A stretch of DNA of 64,000 nt from Paenibacillus alvei DSM 29 (GTDB taxonomy: Bacteria > Bacillota > Bacilli > Paenibacillales > Paenibacillaceae). The notes below the pieces were generated by a model, which was given only the letters and a program-made list of their open reading frames with translations, was not told the DNA's origin and ran no database searches. Shown here one piece after another: positions 8,736 through 18,514 of this stretch (the stretch's first letter is position 1; each line of letters starts with the position of its first letter). Made by a program: the position numbers and the translations under genes. The stretch spans positions 457,001-521,000 of the forward strand of contig NZ_AMBZ01000002.1 of assembly GCF_000293805.1 (NCBI RefSeq). The letters are read 5' to 3'.

Positions 8736-9700
8736 CGTTTGTCTAATACCTTAGTACCTGTATAGTGTGTGTTCGGATATGGATTATGCTCAAAAATACG
8801 GTGCAGGACAGATACAGCTTCGAATCCAATGTCTTTCGGCTGCTGCACAAGGGATGCAGCGATATCGCCACGCGCAATTGCACGCTGGGTTGCCTCCACA
8901 TCATCGAAGCCAAATACAGTGACCCCGCTCTTATGCAGGGCTTGAAGGCCTTCGACAATGCCAACTGCGTCCCATGCACTGAATCCAATCATCGTTCGAA
9001 TATCAGGATGTTCACTTAGCATGAGCTCGGCTTGTCTCGCGGCTTCGATTCGCGAAATATTCGATGACTGTACCGCTACTATTTCAAAGCCTGGAGTTTG
9101 CTCGATAATCGTTCGGAATCCCTCCAGCCGCATCTGCTGATTGTCGGCATGCTCGCTGCCTAGAATAACGCCAATCTTCCCTTGGTGGGCTGAATCACGA
9201 ACGACCAACTGTCCCATTTGCACCCCTGCCGCTTGATTATCAGTCCCGATATAGGCTAATCTCTTACTGCTCGGGGCGTCTGAATCGACGGTTACAATGG
9301 GAATGCCCTGCTCGATTGCTTTGCTCACCAGCTCGTTATATTGTGGTTCGTCGATCCCTTGTGTCAGAATCGCGTCCGGCTTGGATGCAATCGCTTTAGA
9401 CAGCAGCTTCATCTGTTCGGATGGATTAATGCGTATTGGGCCGGCGTATTCGATATTCATGCCGAACTGTGCGGCCGCCTCCTTTGCCCCCTGCTCCACC
9501 GTGCGCCAGAAGGGATTATCCAGCTCCTGAGCAATAAGCACGATATGTTTGAGCGATTGATGCCGTTCCGTATCCTGACCCGATTCAAGCTGCTGCACCA
9601 AGCGTTCAACCGCAAATGTGGAGGACAAAAATCGAACAGCTACATAACCGAATATAGCGAATAGGACGATCAGGCCTATCATCCACTTTCGTTTCGCCAT
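8732..9700 (-). CDS. Membrane-anchored sugar-binding sensor protein (RbsB/XylF-II type)
   Basis: A 322-residue periplasmic-binding-protein-fold protein. An uncleaved N-terminal anchor spans about residues 5-27, followed by a class B sugar-binding domain with HIVLIAQELDNPFW, ILTQGIDEP, IVTVDSDAP and FGFDDVEATQRAI. No ABC permease or ATPase is nearby. Instead the gene overlaps (ATGA) a YesM/LytS-type kinase gene. This is the layout of XylFII-LytS-YesN sugar sensors in clostridia, where the binding protein presents the sugar to the kinase. A sensing role is therefore inferred; the ligand is unknown. Confidence 0.85.
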   Translation of the reverse strand: MAKRKWMIGLIVLFAIFGYVAVRFLSSTFAVERLVQQLESGQDTERHQSLKHIVLIAQELDNPFWRTVEQGAKEAAAQFGMNIEYAGPIRINPSEQMKLLSKAIASKPDAILTQGIDEPQYNELVSKAIEQGIPIVTVDSDAPSSKRLAYIGTDNQAAGVQMGQLVVRDSAHQGKIGVILGSEHADNQQMRLEGFRTIIEQTPGFEIVAVQSSNISRIEAARQAELMLSEHPDIRTMIGFSAWDAVGIVEGLQALHKSGVTVFGFDDVEATQRAIARGDIAASLVQQPKDIGFEAVSVLHRIFEHNPYPNTHYTGTKVLDKR

Positions 9701-9944
9701 GATGCCCCCCTTAATTCTTTTCTGAAATATAGGCTTTATTATACTAATCTGATCGCGAAAATGAAAACTAAGACCATTATGGCATTATTTGTTGTCCTTC
9801 GTTTGGCTTTCAGCAATTATTCAGCTAACGCTCAGTTCATGCTCAGTGAGCTTTAATGGATCATTCATCTAAGACAAGTACCCTATGTTTATCGGGAACA
9901 TCGAATGAGGTGCAGCCCCCTAGAACCGGTAAAGGTGGATTAGA

Positions 9945-11329
9945 ATGATGAGGAAATGGGTGTATGTGACAGCGATATTAATTGCAGCAGGCGCGGCCAT
10001 CGCAATATATCTGACCCGGCAGCCGGCAGAGCAGACTTCTGCTTCCAATCCGGCAGCTCGAACCGTACAGGCGGTCAAGGGAAATATCGAAACCAAAGTA
10101 TCTGGTTCCGGACTTGTTGACGTAGCAGAGGTGACCAACGTAAAGGCAGGCTATAAAGGAACCATCAGCAAAATCAACTTCAAGGTCGGCGATCAAGTAA
10201 AAAAGGACAGACGCTCGTTGCGTTTAAGAAGACAGACAATTCCGAGCGAATCAAGCAGACGGAGTTGTCTATCAAGAAGCAGCAGCTGCAAATGCAGCAG
10301 TTCCAGAAGCAATACAAAGAAGCGCCTGAGGAAAACCGGGATTCCATTCAGATAAACATGGAATCACTCACCTTAGAAATCGAGCAAAATGAGTCCACGC
10401 TTGCAAGTCTACAGGCAGAGGAAGCGGAAAATCATGATGTGGTCGCTCCAGCTTCAGGAACTATTAAGGAAAGCCAGATCGAAGATGGGAATGATGTGAA
10501 CGAAAATACGGTGGTAGCTGTCATTGCAAACTATGAGAACTTGAAATTTGTAATGTCGGCTGACGAATTAGATATCCCATCCATTAAAACTGGACAGACA
10601 GCCAAAGTGACGCTTAATGCCTTCCCGAATAAAGAATTTACCGGAAAGATCACATCGATCGGAAAAGAAGGCAATAGCTCAAATGGCGTAGCGACTTACG
10701 ATGTGAATATCGGATTAACCAAGGCAGAAGGGGTGCTTGCGGGCATGTCGGGTCAAGCTGATATCGTTACGCAAGCGAAGCAGGATGTCGTGCTTGTTCC
10801 GGTCGATGCAGTCATTACCATGGGCAGTAAACATTATGTGCGTGTACCTGATGAAGATGGGAGTGCTACTTCCCCAGAGAGTGATGCTAAGGAGACCGAT
10901 AACCAACCAGCCAATGCAAGCAGCTTGTCCCAGCAGGACAGCAATGAAACCCCTCGCCTAAATGGAGACAATGAACGCTCTAGTAAAGGATGGTCCAAAG
11001 CCAACCGCAGCGGATCTGGCGCCGCTGCTGGTGATGCAGGGCAAGGATATACGAGAAATGGGGGATACCTCGGACAGGCAGCAGGCACAGGAGGTGGTGG
11101 TAAGCTCATGGAGGTCGCCATCGGTATCAGCAATGATACGTATGCCGAAATTACGTCAGGCCTCCATGCTGGAGATTCTGTCTTAGTGGCTATCCCGCAA
11201 GGCAAAGTTGGTGGAAGCAGCGGTACAGAGCAGAGACAACGCCAGGGCGGCATAAGCTTCGGCGGCGGATTCCCTGGAGGGTCTAGCTTCCCTAACGGGT
11301 CTTCAGGAGGTAGAGGTGGTCGCCAATGA
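9945..11329 (+). pseudogene. yknX: YknX/MacA-type membrane-fusion (adaptor) protein, frameshifted
   Basis: Starts ATGATG behind AAAGGTGG. An N-terminal membrane anchor is at about 7-21, then a barrel-sandwich start with GYKGTISKINFKVGDQVKK. The frame breaks at the six-A run 10199-10204: one more A gives KKGQTLVAFKKTDNSE and joins the downstream frame, making a 461-residue protein. The remaining parts are a coiled-coil hairpin rich in Gln, a second barrel-sandwich half (VVAPASGTIKES), a beta-barrel, and a Gly/Ser/Pro-rich tail. Such adaptors link the MacB-type ABC pair that follows (the stop overlaps the next start). In B. subtilis YknWXYZ protects against the SdpC toxin. Confidence 0.85.
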
Positions 11330-12084
11330 AGCAGAATGTATCAGGCAATCCTTGTATCATTACTATATGCGATGTGAAAAAGTCATATCAAATGGGGCCT
11401 GAGGAGGTTCAAATCCTCAAAGGGGTTCATCTCGATATTCAACAAGGGGATTTTGTAGCTATTATCGGCCCTTCGGGTTCCGGTAAGTCCACTCTGATGA
11501 ATGTCATCGGCTGTCTGGATACGCCAAGCTCCGGCAGCTATATGCTGGATGGAGTGGAAGTGAGCCGATTGAGCGACAACAAGCTGGCGGATATTCGCAA
11601 TCGCAAGATCGGATTTATCTTTCAAAGTTTCCACCTGCTCCCCAAGCTTACCGCCATTGAAAATGTAGAGCTTCCGCTTATCTATCGCGGATTAGGAGCA
11701 AAAGATAGACAGGAAATGGCTGTACAGGCACTGCGTCAGGTCGGATTGGAGGACAGGATGGGACACCGGCCAAGCGAATTGTCAGGCGGGCAGCAACAGC
11801 GGGTAGCCATTGCCCGGGCACTGGCTGCGCATCCTCCAATCCTGCTTGCTGACGAGCCTACCGGTGCCTTAGATACGAAAACAGGACAAGAAGTAATGGA
11901 ACTAATCAAGAAACTCAATCACGAGGGGCATACGATCATCCTTATCACCCATGACATGGAGGTGGCCGCCCACGCAAAACGAGTCGTCTTCATGAACGAC
12001 GGCGTCCTGACAGAGGAAAGGGGGAATGGACGTGAAGCTGTCGCAAGGATTCAAAATGTCATGGCACAGTATACGCTCCAATAA
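11326..12084 (+). CDS. yknY: YknY/MacB-type ABC transporter ATPase
   Basis: A 252-residue ATPase of the LolD/MacB class. Walker A is GPSGSGKST, the Q-loop is in IFQSFHLLP, the signature is LSGGQQQR, and Walker B is [12 protein letters not shown] with the H-loop in ITHDMEVA. It starts inside the end of the adaptor gene (4-base overlap) and its 3' end overlaps the permease gene by 59 bases, so the three genes form one translation-coupled operon. Confidence 0.93.
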   Translation: MKQNVSGNPCIITICDVKKSYQMGPEEVQILKGVHLDIQQGDFVAIIGPSGSGKSTLMNVIGCLDTPSSGSYMLDGVEVSRLSDNKLADIRNRKIGFIFQSFHLLPKLTAIENVELPLIYRGLGAKDRQEMAVQALRQVGLEDRMGHRPSELSGGQQQRVAIARALAAHPPILLADEPTGALDTKTGQEVMELIKKLNHEGHTIILITHDMEVAAHAKRVVFMNDGVLTEERGNGREAVARIQNVMAQYTLQ

Positions 12085-13210
12085 ACTGCGAACCTTCCTT
12101 TCGATGCTCGGCATCTTAATTGGAGTCGCTACGGTTATTTCCTTGATGGCCATGGGTCAAGGTTCCTCCAATGCAGTTGAGCAATCGCTGCAAAGCCTTG
12201 GCACGAATCAGCTGTCTGTCAATATTATGGGACGGGGCAGCCAAACGACACTAACGTTGGACGATGCGGTTCATTTGGCTGACGATATTCCGGATATCGA
12301 GGGACTGGCCCCCACAGTATCCGGAAATGCGACCGTTAAAAATGGCACGACTGAAGCCTCATCCGTATCTGTGGAAGGCATTACGCCAGACTATGAACGG
12401 GTCAAGGATTTCAAAAACCAAAGCGGCCGCTATATCGTACCCCTCGATATTACAGGTTATTCCCGAGTTGCCCTGCTTGGCGTAGATACAGCAGCTGAAT
12501 TATTCAAGGGAGCAGATCCAACCGGACAAACGATATTGCTGAACGGTGTACGGTTTAAAGTAATCGGCTTGCTGGAGCCGAAAGGCAGCTCGCTCGGCGG
12601 ATCGAATGACGAGAAAGTTCTCATCCCTATCACAACAGCACAGCGCTTGTTCCAGTCGGCTGGCGTGCGCTCTGTTGGCGTTAAGGTCGCACAAGAGGAG
12701 AAAATGGGCGATGTCTCGGCACAACTGGAAGCGAAGCTGACGAACTTGTTCCGTGGCAATACGGACAGCTTCAACATTTTCAACCAGCAAGATGTAAAGG
12801 ATACGATGAGCTCAATCACGAAGACGCTGTCCACGATGATGGCGGGCGTCGCTTGCATCTCCCTAATTATTGGGGGAATCGGAATTATGAATATTATGCT
12901 GGTGTCCGTTACGGAGCGGACACGGGAAATCGGCATCCGCAAATCGCTGGGCGCCAAGAAACGCGATATTCTGTTGCAATTTCTGATTGAGTCCGTCGTT
13001 TTAAGCGGAATGGGCGGCTTGGCCGGTATCGGATTGGCTTATGCCGCCTGCTATGCCATGACTCATTTCATGTCCGTCGCAACCGCCATCCAAATAGATA
13101 TTGTCATATATTCGTTTGCCTTTTCAGCCGTAATTGGAATTGTATTCGGGATATTTCCTGCCAACAAAGCAGCTTCTCTGAAGCCGGTAGATGCACTGCG
13201 TCATGATTAG
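12026..13210 (+). CDS. yknZ: YknZ/MacB-type ABC transporter permease (FtsX-like)
   Basis: A 394-residue permease. TM1 is at about 24-44 ([18 protein letters not shown]), a large extracellular MacB_PCD domain spans about 45-265, and three C-terminal helices hold the FtsX core including [30 protein letters not shown] precedes the ATG inside the ATPase gene. With YknX and YknY it would form a mechanotransmission-type exporter of peptides or toxins. Transcription ends at the hairpin at 13239-13281. Confidence 0.92.
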   Translation: MDVKLSQGFKMSWHSIRSNKLRTFLSMLGILIGVATVISLMAMGQGSSNAVEQSLQSLGTNQLSVNIMGRGSQTTLTLDDAVHLADDIPDIEGLAPTVSGNATVKNGTTEASSVSVEGITPDYERVKDFKNQSGRYIVPLDITGYSRVALLGVDTAAELFKGADPTGQTILLNGVRFKVIGLLEPKGSSLGGSNDEKVLIPITTAQRLFQSAGVRSVGVKVAQEEKMGDVSAQLEAKLTNLFRGNTDSFNIFNQQDVKDTMSSITKTLSTMMAGVACISLIIGGIGIMNIMLVSVTERTREIGIRKSLGAKKRDILLQFLIESVVLSGMGGLAGIGLAYAACYAMTHFMSVATAIQIDIVIYSFAFSAVIGIVFGIFPANKAASLKPVDALRHD

Positions 13211-13238
13211 AGAAGGCTTCCTTTCGCAATTGATAAGT

Positions 13239-13281
13239 AAAAACAGCCTGATTATCCGTTATCGGATATCAGGCTGTTTTT
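13239..13281 (+). terminator. Terminator of the yknXYZ operon
   Basis: AAAAACAGCCTGAT pairs with ATCAGGCTGTTTTT, with an inner ATCCG/CGGAT extension. It is symmetric, so it could work in both directions. Confidence 0.8.
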
Positions 13282-13329
13282 ATGTTGATGCTATTTAAGA
13301 GAAATTCAAACCGAATAATATCATGCCTC

Positions 13330-14010
13330 TTAGCATGTCCATTCGCAGGAGCAGCGCTTCCGATTGACATCCGACTTGCCCTGCCGCTTGTTCCAAAGCA
13401 TTTGCTTGTCCGCAATGTCCACCAGTTCATTCAAGCTCCGGCCTTGATTTGGGAAAGTTGAGCATCCGACGGAAATCGTCAAAGGGGTCTGTTCATCAAT
13501 GGCTGGAAGCTGTATATGAGATAACAACGCATGCTGCACAACATGTGCTTCCTGATCGTTCGCGCATGGCACCATAATGACGAATTCATCGCCTCCCCAG
13601 CGCGCAACCTGCTTGTCTCGAATCTTGAGCTGCAGTAGCTGGCTGCTTATTTTCTTCAGCATCGTGTCTCCGACATGATGACCGTAATTATCGTTAACCG
13701 TCTTGAAGTTGTCCACATCAACAAAATAGACTGCCAACTTGCGGTTGGCGCTGGCAGCTCTTTTAGAGAGCTTACGGAAGATGCGCAGGGCCGCGCGACG
13801 AGTATAGGCCTTTGTTAGCGGATCCGTATCTCGCTCATATCGCAGCTTATCAATATATTTGCCAACTTGCCACGAAACCACAATAGCAAATGTTGACATA
13901 ATCATAATAAACAAATGGTTTACGTCATGAATGGATAAATACACATGCAGTGATCCAATTGGAATCAATGACATAATAAACAGCAGTGCCCTTCCTTTAC
14001 ATTTCTTCAT
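13330..14010 (-). CDS. Membrane-bound diguanylate cyclase (GGDEF)
   Basis: The ATG at 14010 has CGAGGTGGAGC before it; upstream in-frame starts lack an RBS. The protein has 226 residues, with two N-terminal helices (about 7-25 and 33-49) and a complete GGDEF domain. RWGGDEF is at 137-143, FVDVDNFKTVNDNYGH supplies the metal ligands, and DTDPLTKAYTRR is the typical entry motif. The inhibitory I-site RxxD expected five residues before GGDEF is absent (KIRDKQVAR in that region), so product inhibition is unlikely. It lies directly downstream of the polysaccharide operon and is a likely local source of c-di-GMP for PssE. A separate terminator (14104-14128) suggests separate control. Confidence 0.9.
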   Translation of the reverse strand: MKKCKGRALLFIMSLIPIGSLHVYLSIHDVNHLFIMIMSTFAIVVSWQVGKYIDKLRYERDTDPLTKAYTRRAALRIFRKLSKRAASANRKLAVYFVDVDNFKTVNDNYGHHVGDTMLKKISSQLLQLKIRDKQVARWGGDEFVIMVPCANDQEAHVVQHALLSHIQLPAIDEQTPLTISVGCSTFPNQGRSLNELVDIADKQMLWNKRQGKSDVNRKRCSCEWTC

Positions 14011-14103
14011 GCTCCACCTCGGAATATCGTTAATCAACATTATATTCCAACTCACTGAACATTTACTGAAACCAAGCCTACTACATTTTCTTTCTAAATA
14101 AAA

Positions 14104-14128
14104 GACCATCCACATAGGGTGAATGGTC
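14104..14128 (-). terminator. Terminator of the polysaccharide operon
   Basis: On the minus strand GACCATTC pairs with GGATGGTC (one G-T pair), followed by TTTTATTT, 39 bases after the pssE-like stop. Confidence 0.7.
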
Positions 14129-14166
14129 ATCGCGAAGCGTTAACTGCCGCAAAACCTTAGCAGCTT

Positions 14167-15021
14167 TTATACATCGTACTCCATCTGTCTTCTAGCTTGC
14201 GATATGAATTCCAACGGTGTGGGTACCGTCTCAGGAGAATATTCCAAAGCACCTACGATAAGACTCAACTCGATTTTGTACTTACCCGCAAATTCTACAT
14301 TATTAAAGGAAGCAACCTTCTCCTTCAACCTCTCGATAACGACATTGGCTCCGTCACGGTCGGTGAACAACAGCAGGCCCCATGTCGGATTCTCTGTATT
14401 CAGCATGTATAGCGAGTCGTTCATACGTATGCTTGTCTCACTCAGCTTAGACACATCATAGATCATTTTTGACATTTGTTCTTCACTAACCATTCGCTTC
14501 AGTTCGTCCCAATATCTCACCTGTACGACAAGCAGTGTCAGCGGAATATGATATCGCATGGACAAAGCCATGAACACTTTGGCATCTTTTTGGAATGAGC
14601 GGCTATTTTTCAAGTCTGTGCTTTCATCCATCGTCGCCAGAGATGCATTTTTACGTTCCAATTGTTCGTTATCCGCTTGCAATTTTCGATTTCCATGGGT
14701 AAGCATAGCACTAACCACGGTAAAGGCCGGCGTCATGATAAGCCAGAAATAATTGTGGGCTCCAACGACTCCTCCCTCCACGACAGTCTGATACAATGTA
14801 AACGTCCCATATCCGAATAAAAACACAATATTTAGGACTAACCCTGTCGTCACACTCGTGAAGTACGTAACGATGGCGATGAGGAAGGCTACATTAAGCA
14901 GGATCATGTTCATGATGTAGCGGCTCGGCTCACCCACCGTAAATGCAATGCATACAAAGCTCAGCAAAAACCATAGCAAGAAGGCACCATCTGACAGAAG
15001 ACTACTTTGATTTCGTTTCAT
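14167..15021 (-). CDS. pssE: PssE/YdaK-like c-di-GMP receptor (degenerate GGDEF membrane protein)
   Basis: A 284-residue protein with four or five N-terminal helices (about 10-108), a short coiled coil (about 110-130, NRKLQADNEQLERK) and a GGDEF-like domain (about 132-284). The active-site position reads NTENP (208-212) instead of GGDEF, so no cyclase activity is expected. The I-site is kept: RMND (199-202) sits exactly nine residues ahead, as RxxD does in real cyclases. Listeria PssE and B. subtilis YdaK use such an I-site to bind c-di-GMP and switch on polysaccharide synthesis. It is the last gene of the operon and overlaps the BcsB-like gene by 20 bases. Confidence 0.85.
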   Translation of the reverse strand: MKRNQSSLLSDGAFLLWFLLSFVCIAFTVGEPSRYIMNMILLNVAFLIAIVTYFTSVTTGLVLNIVFLFGYGTFTLYQTVVEGGVVGAHNYFWLIMTPAFTVVSAMLTHGNRKLQADNEQLERKNASLATMDESTDLKNSRSFQKDAKVFMALSMRYHIPLTLLVVQVRYWDELKRMVSEEQMSKMIYDVSKLSETSIRMNDSLYMLNTENPTWGLLLFTDRDGANVVIERLKEKVASFNNVEFAGKYKIELSLIVGALEYSPETVPTPLEFISQARRQMEYDV

Positions 15022-17110
15022 CGTCAGCCCCCCGTTTCTTGCGGTATTTGCGAATGATGAAAATGAGAGATACGATCACGAGCAAACCGATAAGCATAGT
15101 AGCTACCATAAAGCCCAGAACGTCTCCACGCTGCAGTACCTGATCCATAATCGAGGTAGCTTGCTGCTCTGCCTGCTTCTTGAAGCGGAAGGCGTGGATG
15201 TCGCCGTCCTTGTTCGTGGCTACGCCATCTCCGTATATTCTCCACTTCGCATTATCACTGGCCAGCAGCTTGGAGGCCAAATAATCATATTCGGTGCTCG
15301 GGCCACTAATAGCCAGCAAGCCTCGGCCTTCCTCATACGGAGACTCGATCAATTGAAGCGTGCCTAATCGCTTGCCGTAATCCGCGTCCACGCTCATCTT
15401 CTCGTTGGAGACAAACCCTTCGCCATTCGCTCCGTATTTAAAATACAATTTATCATTGTTATCCCGGATAATTTTATTATTGTTATAGCTGCCAATTGCA
15501 ATCACATTATGTGCCTTCAGGTCGGAAGCAGATGCTTGATCCGCGAAGAAGCGAACTTCTCCTGCATTGCCTTCGGCATATTGGCCAAGAAGATTGAATA
15601 CATTCCCCAACGACTGGTACGTATACATATCTGGATTTTTCGGCATCACAACCGCAACTTGATTGAAGCTGCCGTCACGAAGGAATGGATTCGGATAACT
15701 GTCGAACAACAGCTCTGTCTTATCCTTCGTTTTCAACTGCAGTACTGAATCCTTCGTAATAAATGCCCAAGGCATCTCATCCTGAGGTTCCATGCACACG
15801 ACATTTTGAAGCTCCAAGTCAAATGCAACCGTGATCGTAAAGCTACCTGTTACATCTAAATTGTTTGGAATCGGCAAAGTTAATGTATCCTTGTTGGCTA
15901 GATCCATACTCAGTTTCTTGCTGCCGATCGGCGTGTTGTTAATGAGCACCGTAACCATGGAGCGATCAAAATCGAGATTAGTCGCATATCGCATATCCAG
16001 ATGGATTTTGCTCGCCTCGGCAATCGTGCGGTTGGCTGGAAGCGAAATGAAGTATGATTTCTCTTGATGCATCCAGCCTTTCAGCTTGTCGCCATTGTCG
16101 GTAAGCTTCATGTCCCTGCTAATGCTGACTTCAGGCGTCGCAACATCCGTATCCCCCGATACAATTTTCGTATCCCCGTCCAACTGCTTGACCAGTTCTT
16201 GATTTGCCAGCAATCGTCCTGCCTTCACCAGCATAGCAGGATCCTGAGAAGTAACGACAAGAGTCGGCTGTGTATCGGTTCGAATCACACGGATCACCGC
16301 AGCTTGTGCGACATCTACTTTGCCCAGTTCACTCTTCCAAGCCGCTGGCAGCTGATTGTACAAGGCCACAGCCACAACTGCTTTTTTCCCCTTTAAGGCG
16401 TCAGTGTCAAATGCATACATCGGAATTTGTTTTTGCTTCAGCCTATTTTGCTTCGCAAAGCCTGTAAGTGCATATACGGCCGACTCCAGCTCAGCAGAGC
16501 TGCTGTTCCTAGGTATCGCAATCGCGCTAAGCCCTGTGCTGATCGTATCCATGCCCGTAAAATGGCGGCTAAAATCGCGAATGCTTGGCTTAATCGCCTC
16601 ACTCGTATATCGAATGGAAGCGCCTGACGTCGCAAACAGCTGCAGCCAGTTGTCACGCTTCTCCGACGGCATACAAATTTGATTTGCGTCAGTAGTAACA
16701 ATATAGCCTTCGATCGTTAATGTATTATTTCCTTTTACCAGCAGTTCCTTCGGGACGGATACCGTAAGCCGACGTTTTGGATCATCGCTGACTTCGGGAC
16801 GGAAGGAATGAAACTTCTTTCCATTCAATGCCAGCGTTACGCTGGATCGTTCTCTTTTCGTCAAAGGCGATGCCTTATAATCGACATGGATCTTAACTTC
16901 GTCAACCTTCCAATACTCTTCAGTTTGAAAGTTGAACTGTCTAGAGGACATAATTCCGGACAAAGAGGTGTCCGCACTTGAAAATGTCTCTTCATACGTA
17001 TTCAGTTGAGCAGAGCCCATTGTGGGAGCCACAGCTGCCGAGGCCTGTCCAAGCTGTCCCAATAACAAGGACAAGCAAGTCATGCCGACTACGATCCACC
17101 GTTTATTCAC
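15002..17110 (-). CDS. pssD: PssD/YdaN, BcsB-like polysaccharide synthase subunit
   Basis: A 702-residue extracellular protein with a signal peptide (about 1-27, ending QASA). A long BcsB-like jelly-roll/flavodoxin repeat region includes SVTLALNGKKFHSF, TLTIEGYIV and VVCMEPQDEMPWAFI, and a single C-terminal helix (about 668-690) is followed by RKYRKKRG. BcsB-type subunits guide the growing polymer out and hold the synthase through the C-terminal helix. Order and length fit PssD (Listeria) or YdaN (Bacillus). Confidence 0.88.
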   Translation of the reverse strand: MNKRWIVVGMTCLSLLLGQLGQASAAVAPTMGSAQLNTYEETFSSADTSLSGIMSSRQFNFQTEEYWKVDEVKIHVDYKASPLTKRERSSVTLALNGKKFHSFRPEVSDDPKRRLTVSVPKELLVKGNNTLTIEGYIVTTDANQICMPSEKRDNWLQLFATSGASIRYTSEAIKPSIRDFSRHFTGMDTISTGLSAIAIPRNSSSAELESAVYALTGFAKQNRLKQKQIPMYAFDTDALKGKKAVVAVALYNQLPAAWKSELGKVDVAQAAVIRVIRTDTQPTLVVTSQDPAMLVKAGRLLANQELVKQLDGDTKIVSGDTDVATPEVSISRDMKLTDNGDKLKGWMHQEKSYFISLPANRTIAEASKIHLDMRYATNLDFDRSMVTVLINNTPIGSKKLSMDLANKDTLTLPIPNNLDVTGSFTITVAFDLELQNVVCMEPQDEMPWAFITKDSVLQLKTKDKTELLFDSYPNPFLRDGSFNQVAVVMPKNPDMYTYQSLGNVFNLLGQYAEGNAGEVRFFADQASASDLKAHNVIAIGSYNNNKIIRDNNDKLYFKYGANGEGFVSNEKMSVDADYGKRLGTLQLIESPYEEGRGLLAISGPSTEYDYLASKLLASDNAKWRIYGDGVATNKDGDIHAFRFKKQAEQQATSIMDQVLQRGDVLGFMVATMLIGLLVIVSLIFIIRKYRKKRGADDETKSK

Positions 17111-17253
17111 AAGCTTCTCTCTCCTGTCTTTTCTTCATATAATGAGTATTCCGTCATCGAACGAGTTCCTTATACATGCGGGTCAAAATGGTCAACATGC
17201 TGCGTGATCAAAAGAGTTACTTCCTAAAATACTACGTGTTCAAAATCAACTTT

Positions 17254-18504
17254 CTAAAAGCGTTCTGTTTTGTACCACTTGACCTCCCGCTTGAATAATA
17301 AGTCCTTCACATAGTTATAGAGCCCATAAGCGGCTACGACCATCCACATCTGGCAATACGATACATACATCAGCATAATGATCCACAGATTGGAGAGCAC
17401 CATCTCCCCCTTTTCCGTGATTAGCGTAATATAAGTCCCTAAGATGAACAACGTGATGGCCAGCAGCCATAAGAAGGAGCTAAAGCCGGCTATCGTCGTA
17501 TGCACGTAACCTAAGGCATGCAGAATGAGCAAAATATCGGACATGACTAATGAGGTAAGCAGCAAAAAGTAAATCGATAAAAAATAGAGAATGTCGAAGC
17601 GAATATTTCGTGCCTTTCGGTCAAAAAGCAGTGGAATGTTTTTGATAATGACGTAAATATTGCCCTTTGCCCAGCGCGTTCGCTGTTTGAACCACACCTT
17701 TACCGTCTGTGGCTCCTGTTCCCATGTTACAGACTTCGGCTGAAACTTAATTCGATACCCCATCATGTAAATGCGAAAGCTAATTTCCGTATCCTCAGCA
17801 ATCGCCTTTACATCCCAGCCGCCTATGCTTTCCACGATACTGCGCCGCATAATGAAGTTCGTCCCCGGAATCGTACACAGCTTGAATAGTTTCCATCGCC
17901 CAGCCTGAGCCATCCATTGGAACGACAGCGTCTCGATGTTAATAAAGCGCGTAAGCAGGTTCGTGTTGCGGTTGCGGGTACGGAACTTGCCGATTACCGC
18001 ACCAAGCGTATCGTCATTCGTAATCTCTGCTACCAGATAGCGAAGAGCTGTCTTCTCCGGCGTATTGTCTGCGTCATAGATAGCAATCAGTTCGCCTCGA
18101 CTCCGCTTGAATCCGATATTGAGCGCGTTGGACTTGCCTTTGCCCCCCGTCACCGCATCCGTGTTAATGACTATCAGATTGCGACCCTCATGCTTGTGCT
18201 GCAAATTGCCCAGCAGTTCGCTGCTGTTATCTGATGAATTATCATTGATAACAATAATCTCGTATCGATCATGAGGATAATCCAGCGCCAATAGTGACTC
18301 CACCGTCTTCGTGATGACCTTTCCTTCATTATGGGCAGGCACCATGATAGAGACGAATGGAGCCTCACCCTTAATTTCCGGCACTTCCTCGTTCTCGATT
18401 TTGATGTAGTACAAGTAACCTGCAATGATAAGAACGACGTTGACAAGCAAGAGCGACCAAATACAGATAACCGCTATGAGCATTAAAATATCTGCAGTCG
18501 TCAT
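17254..18504 (-). CDS. pssC: PssC/YdaM, processive family-2 glycosyltransferase (polysaccharide synthase)
   Basis: The ATG at 18504 follows AAGGAGATAGCC; a longer frame to 18576 overlaps the upstream gene and lacks an RBS. The protein has 416 residues, an N-terminal helix (about 6-30), a GT-A domain and several C-terminal helices. Catalytic motifs are VINDNSSD, YDADN (DxD), AEDTE (the TED-like base) and QRTRW (QxxRW), as in BcsA, HasA and PgaC. It would polymerise a UDP-sugar while exporting the chain. In Listeria the related PssC makes a ManNAc-Gal polymer; the sugar here is unknown. Confidence 0.92.
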   Translation of the reverse strand: MTTADILMLIAVICIWSLLLVNVVLIIAGYLYYIKIENEEVPEIKGEAPFVSIMVPAHNEGKVITKTVESLLALDYPHDRYEIIVINDNSSDNSSELLGNLQHKHEGRNLIVINTDAVTGGKGKSNALNIGFKRSRGELIAIYDADNTPEKTALRYLVAEITNDDTLGAVIGKFRTRNRNTNLLTRFINIETLSFQWMAQAGRWKLFKLCTIPGTNFIMRRSIVESIGGWDVKAIAEDTEISFRIYMMGYRIKFQPKSVTWEQEPQTVKVWFKQRTRWAKGNIYVIIKNIPLLFDRKARNIRFDILYFLSIYFLLLTSLVMSDILLILHALGYVHTTIAGFSSFLWLLAITLFILGTYITLITEKGEMVLSNLWIIMLMYVSYCQMWMVVAAYGLYNYVKDLLFKREVKWYKTERF

Positions 18505-18514
18505 GGCTATCTCC

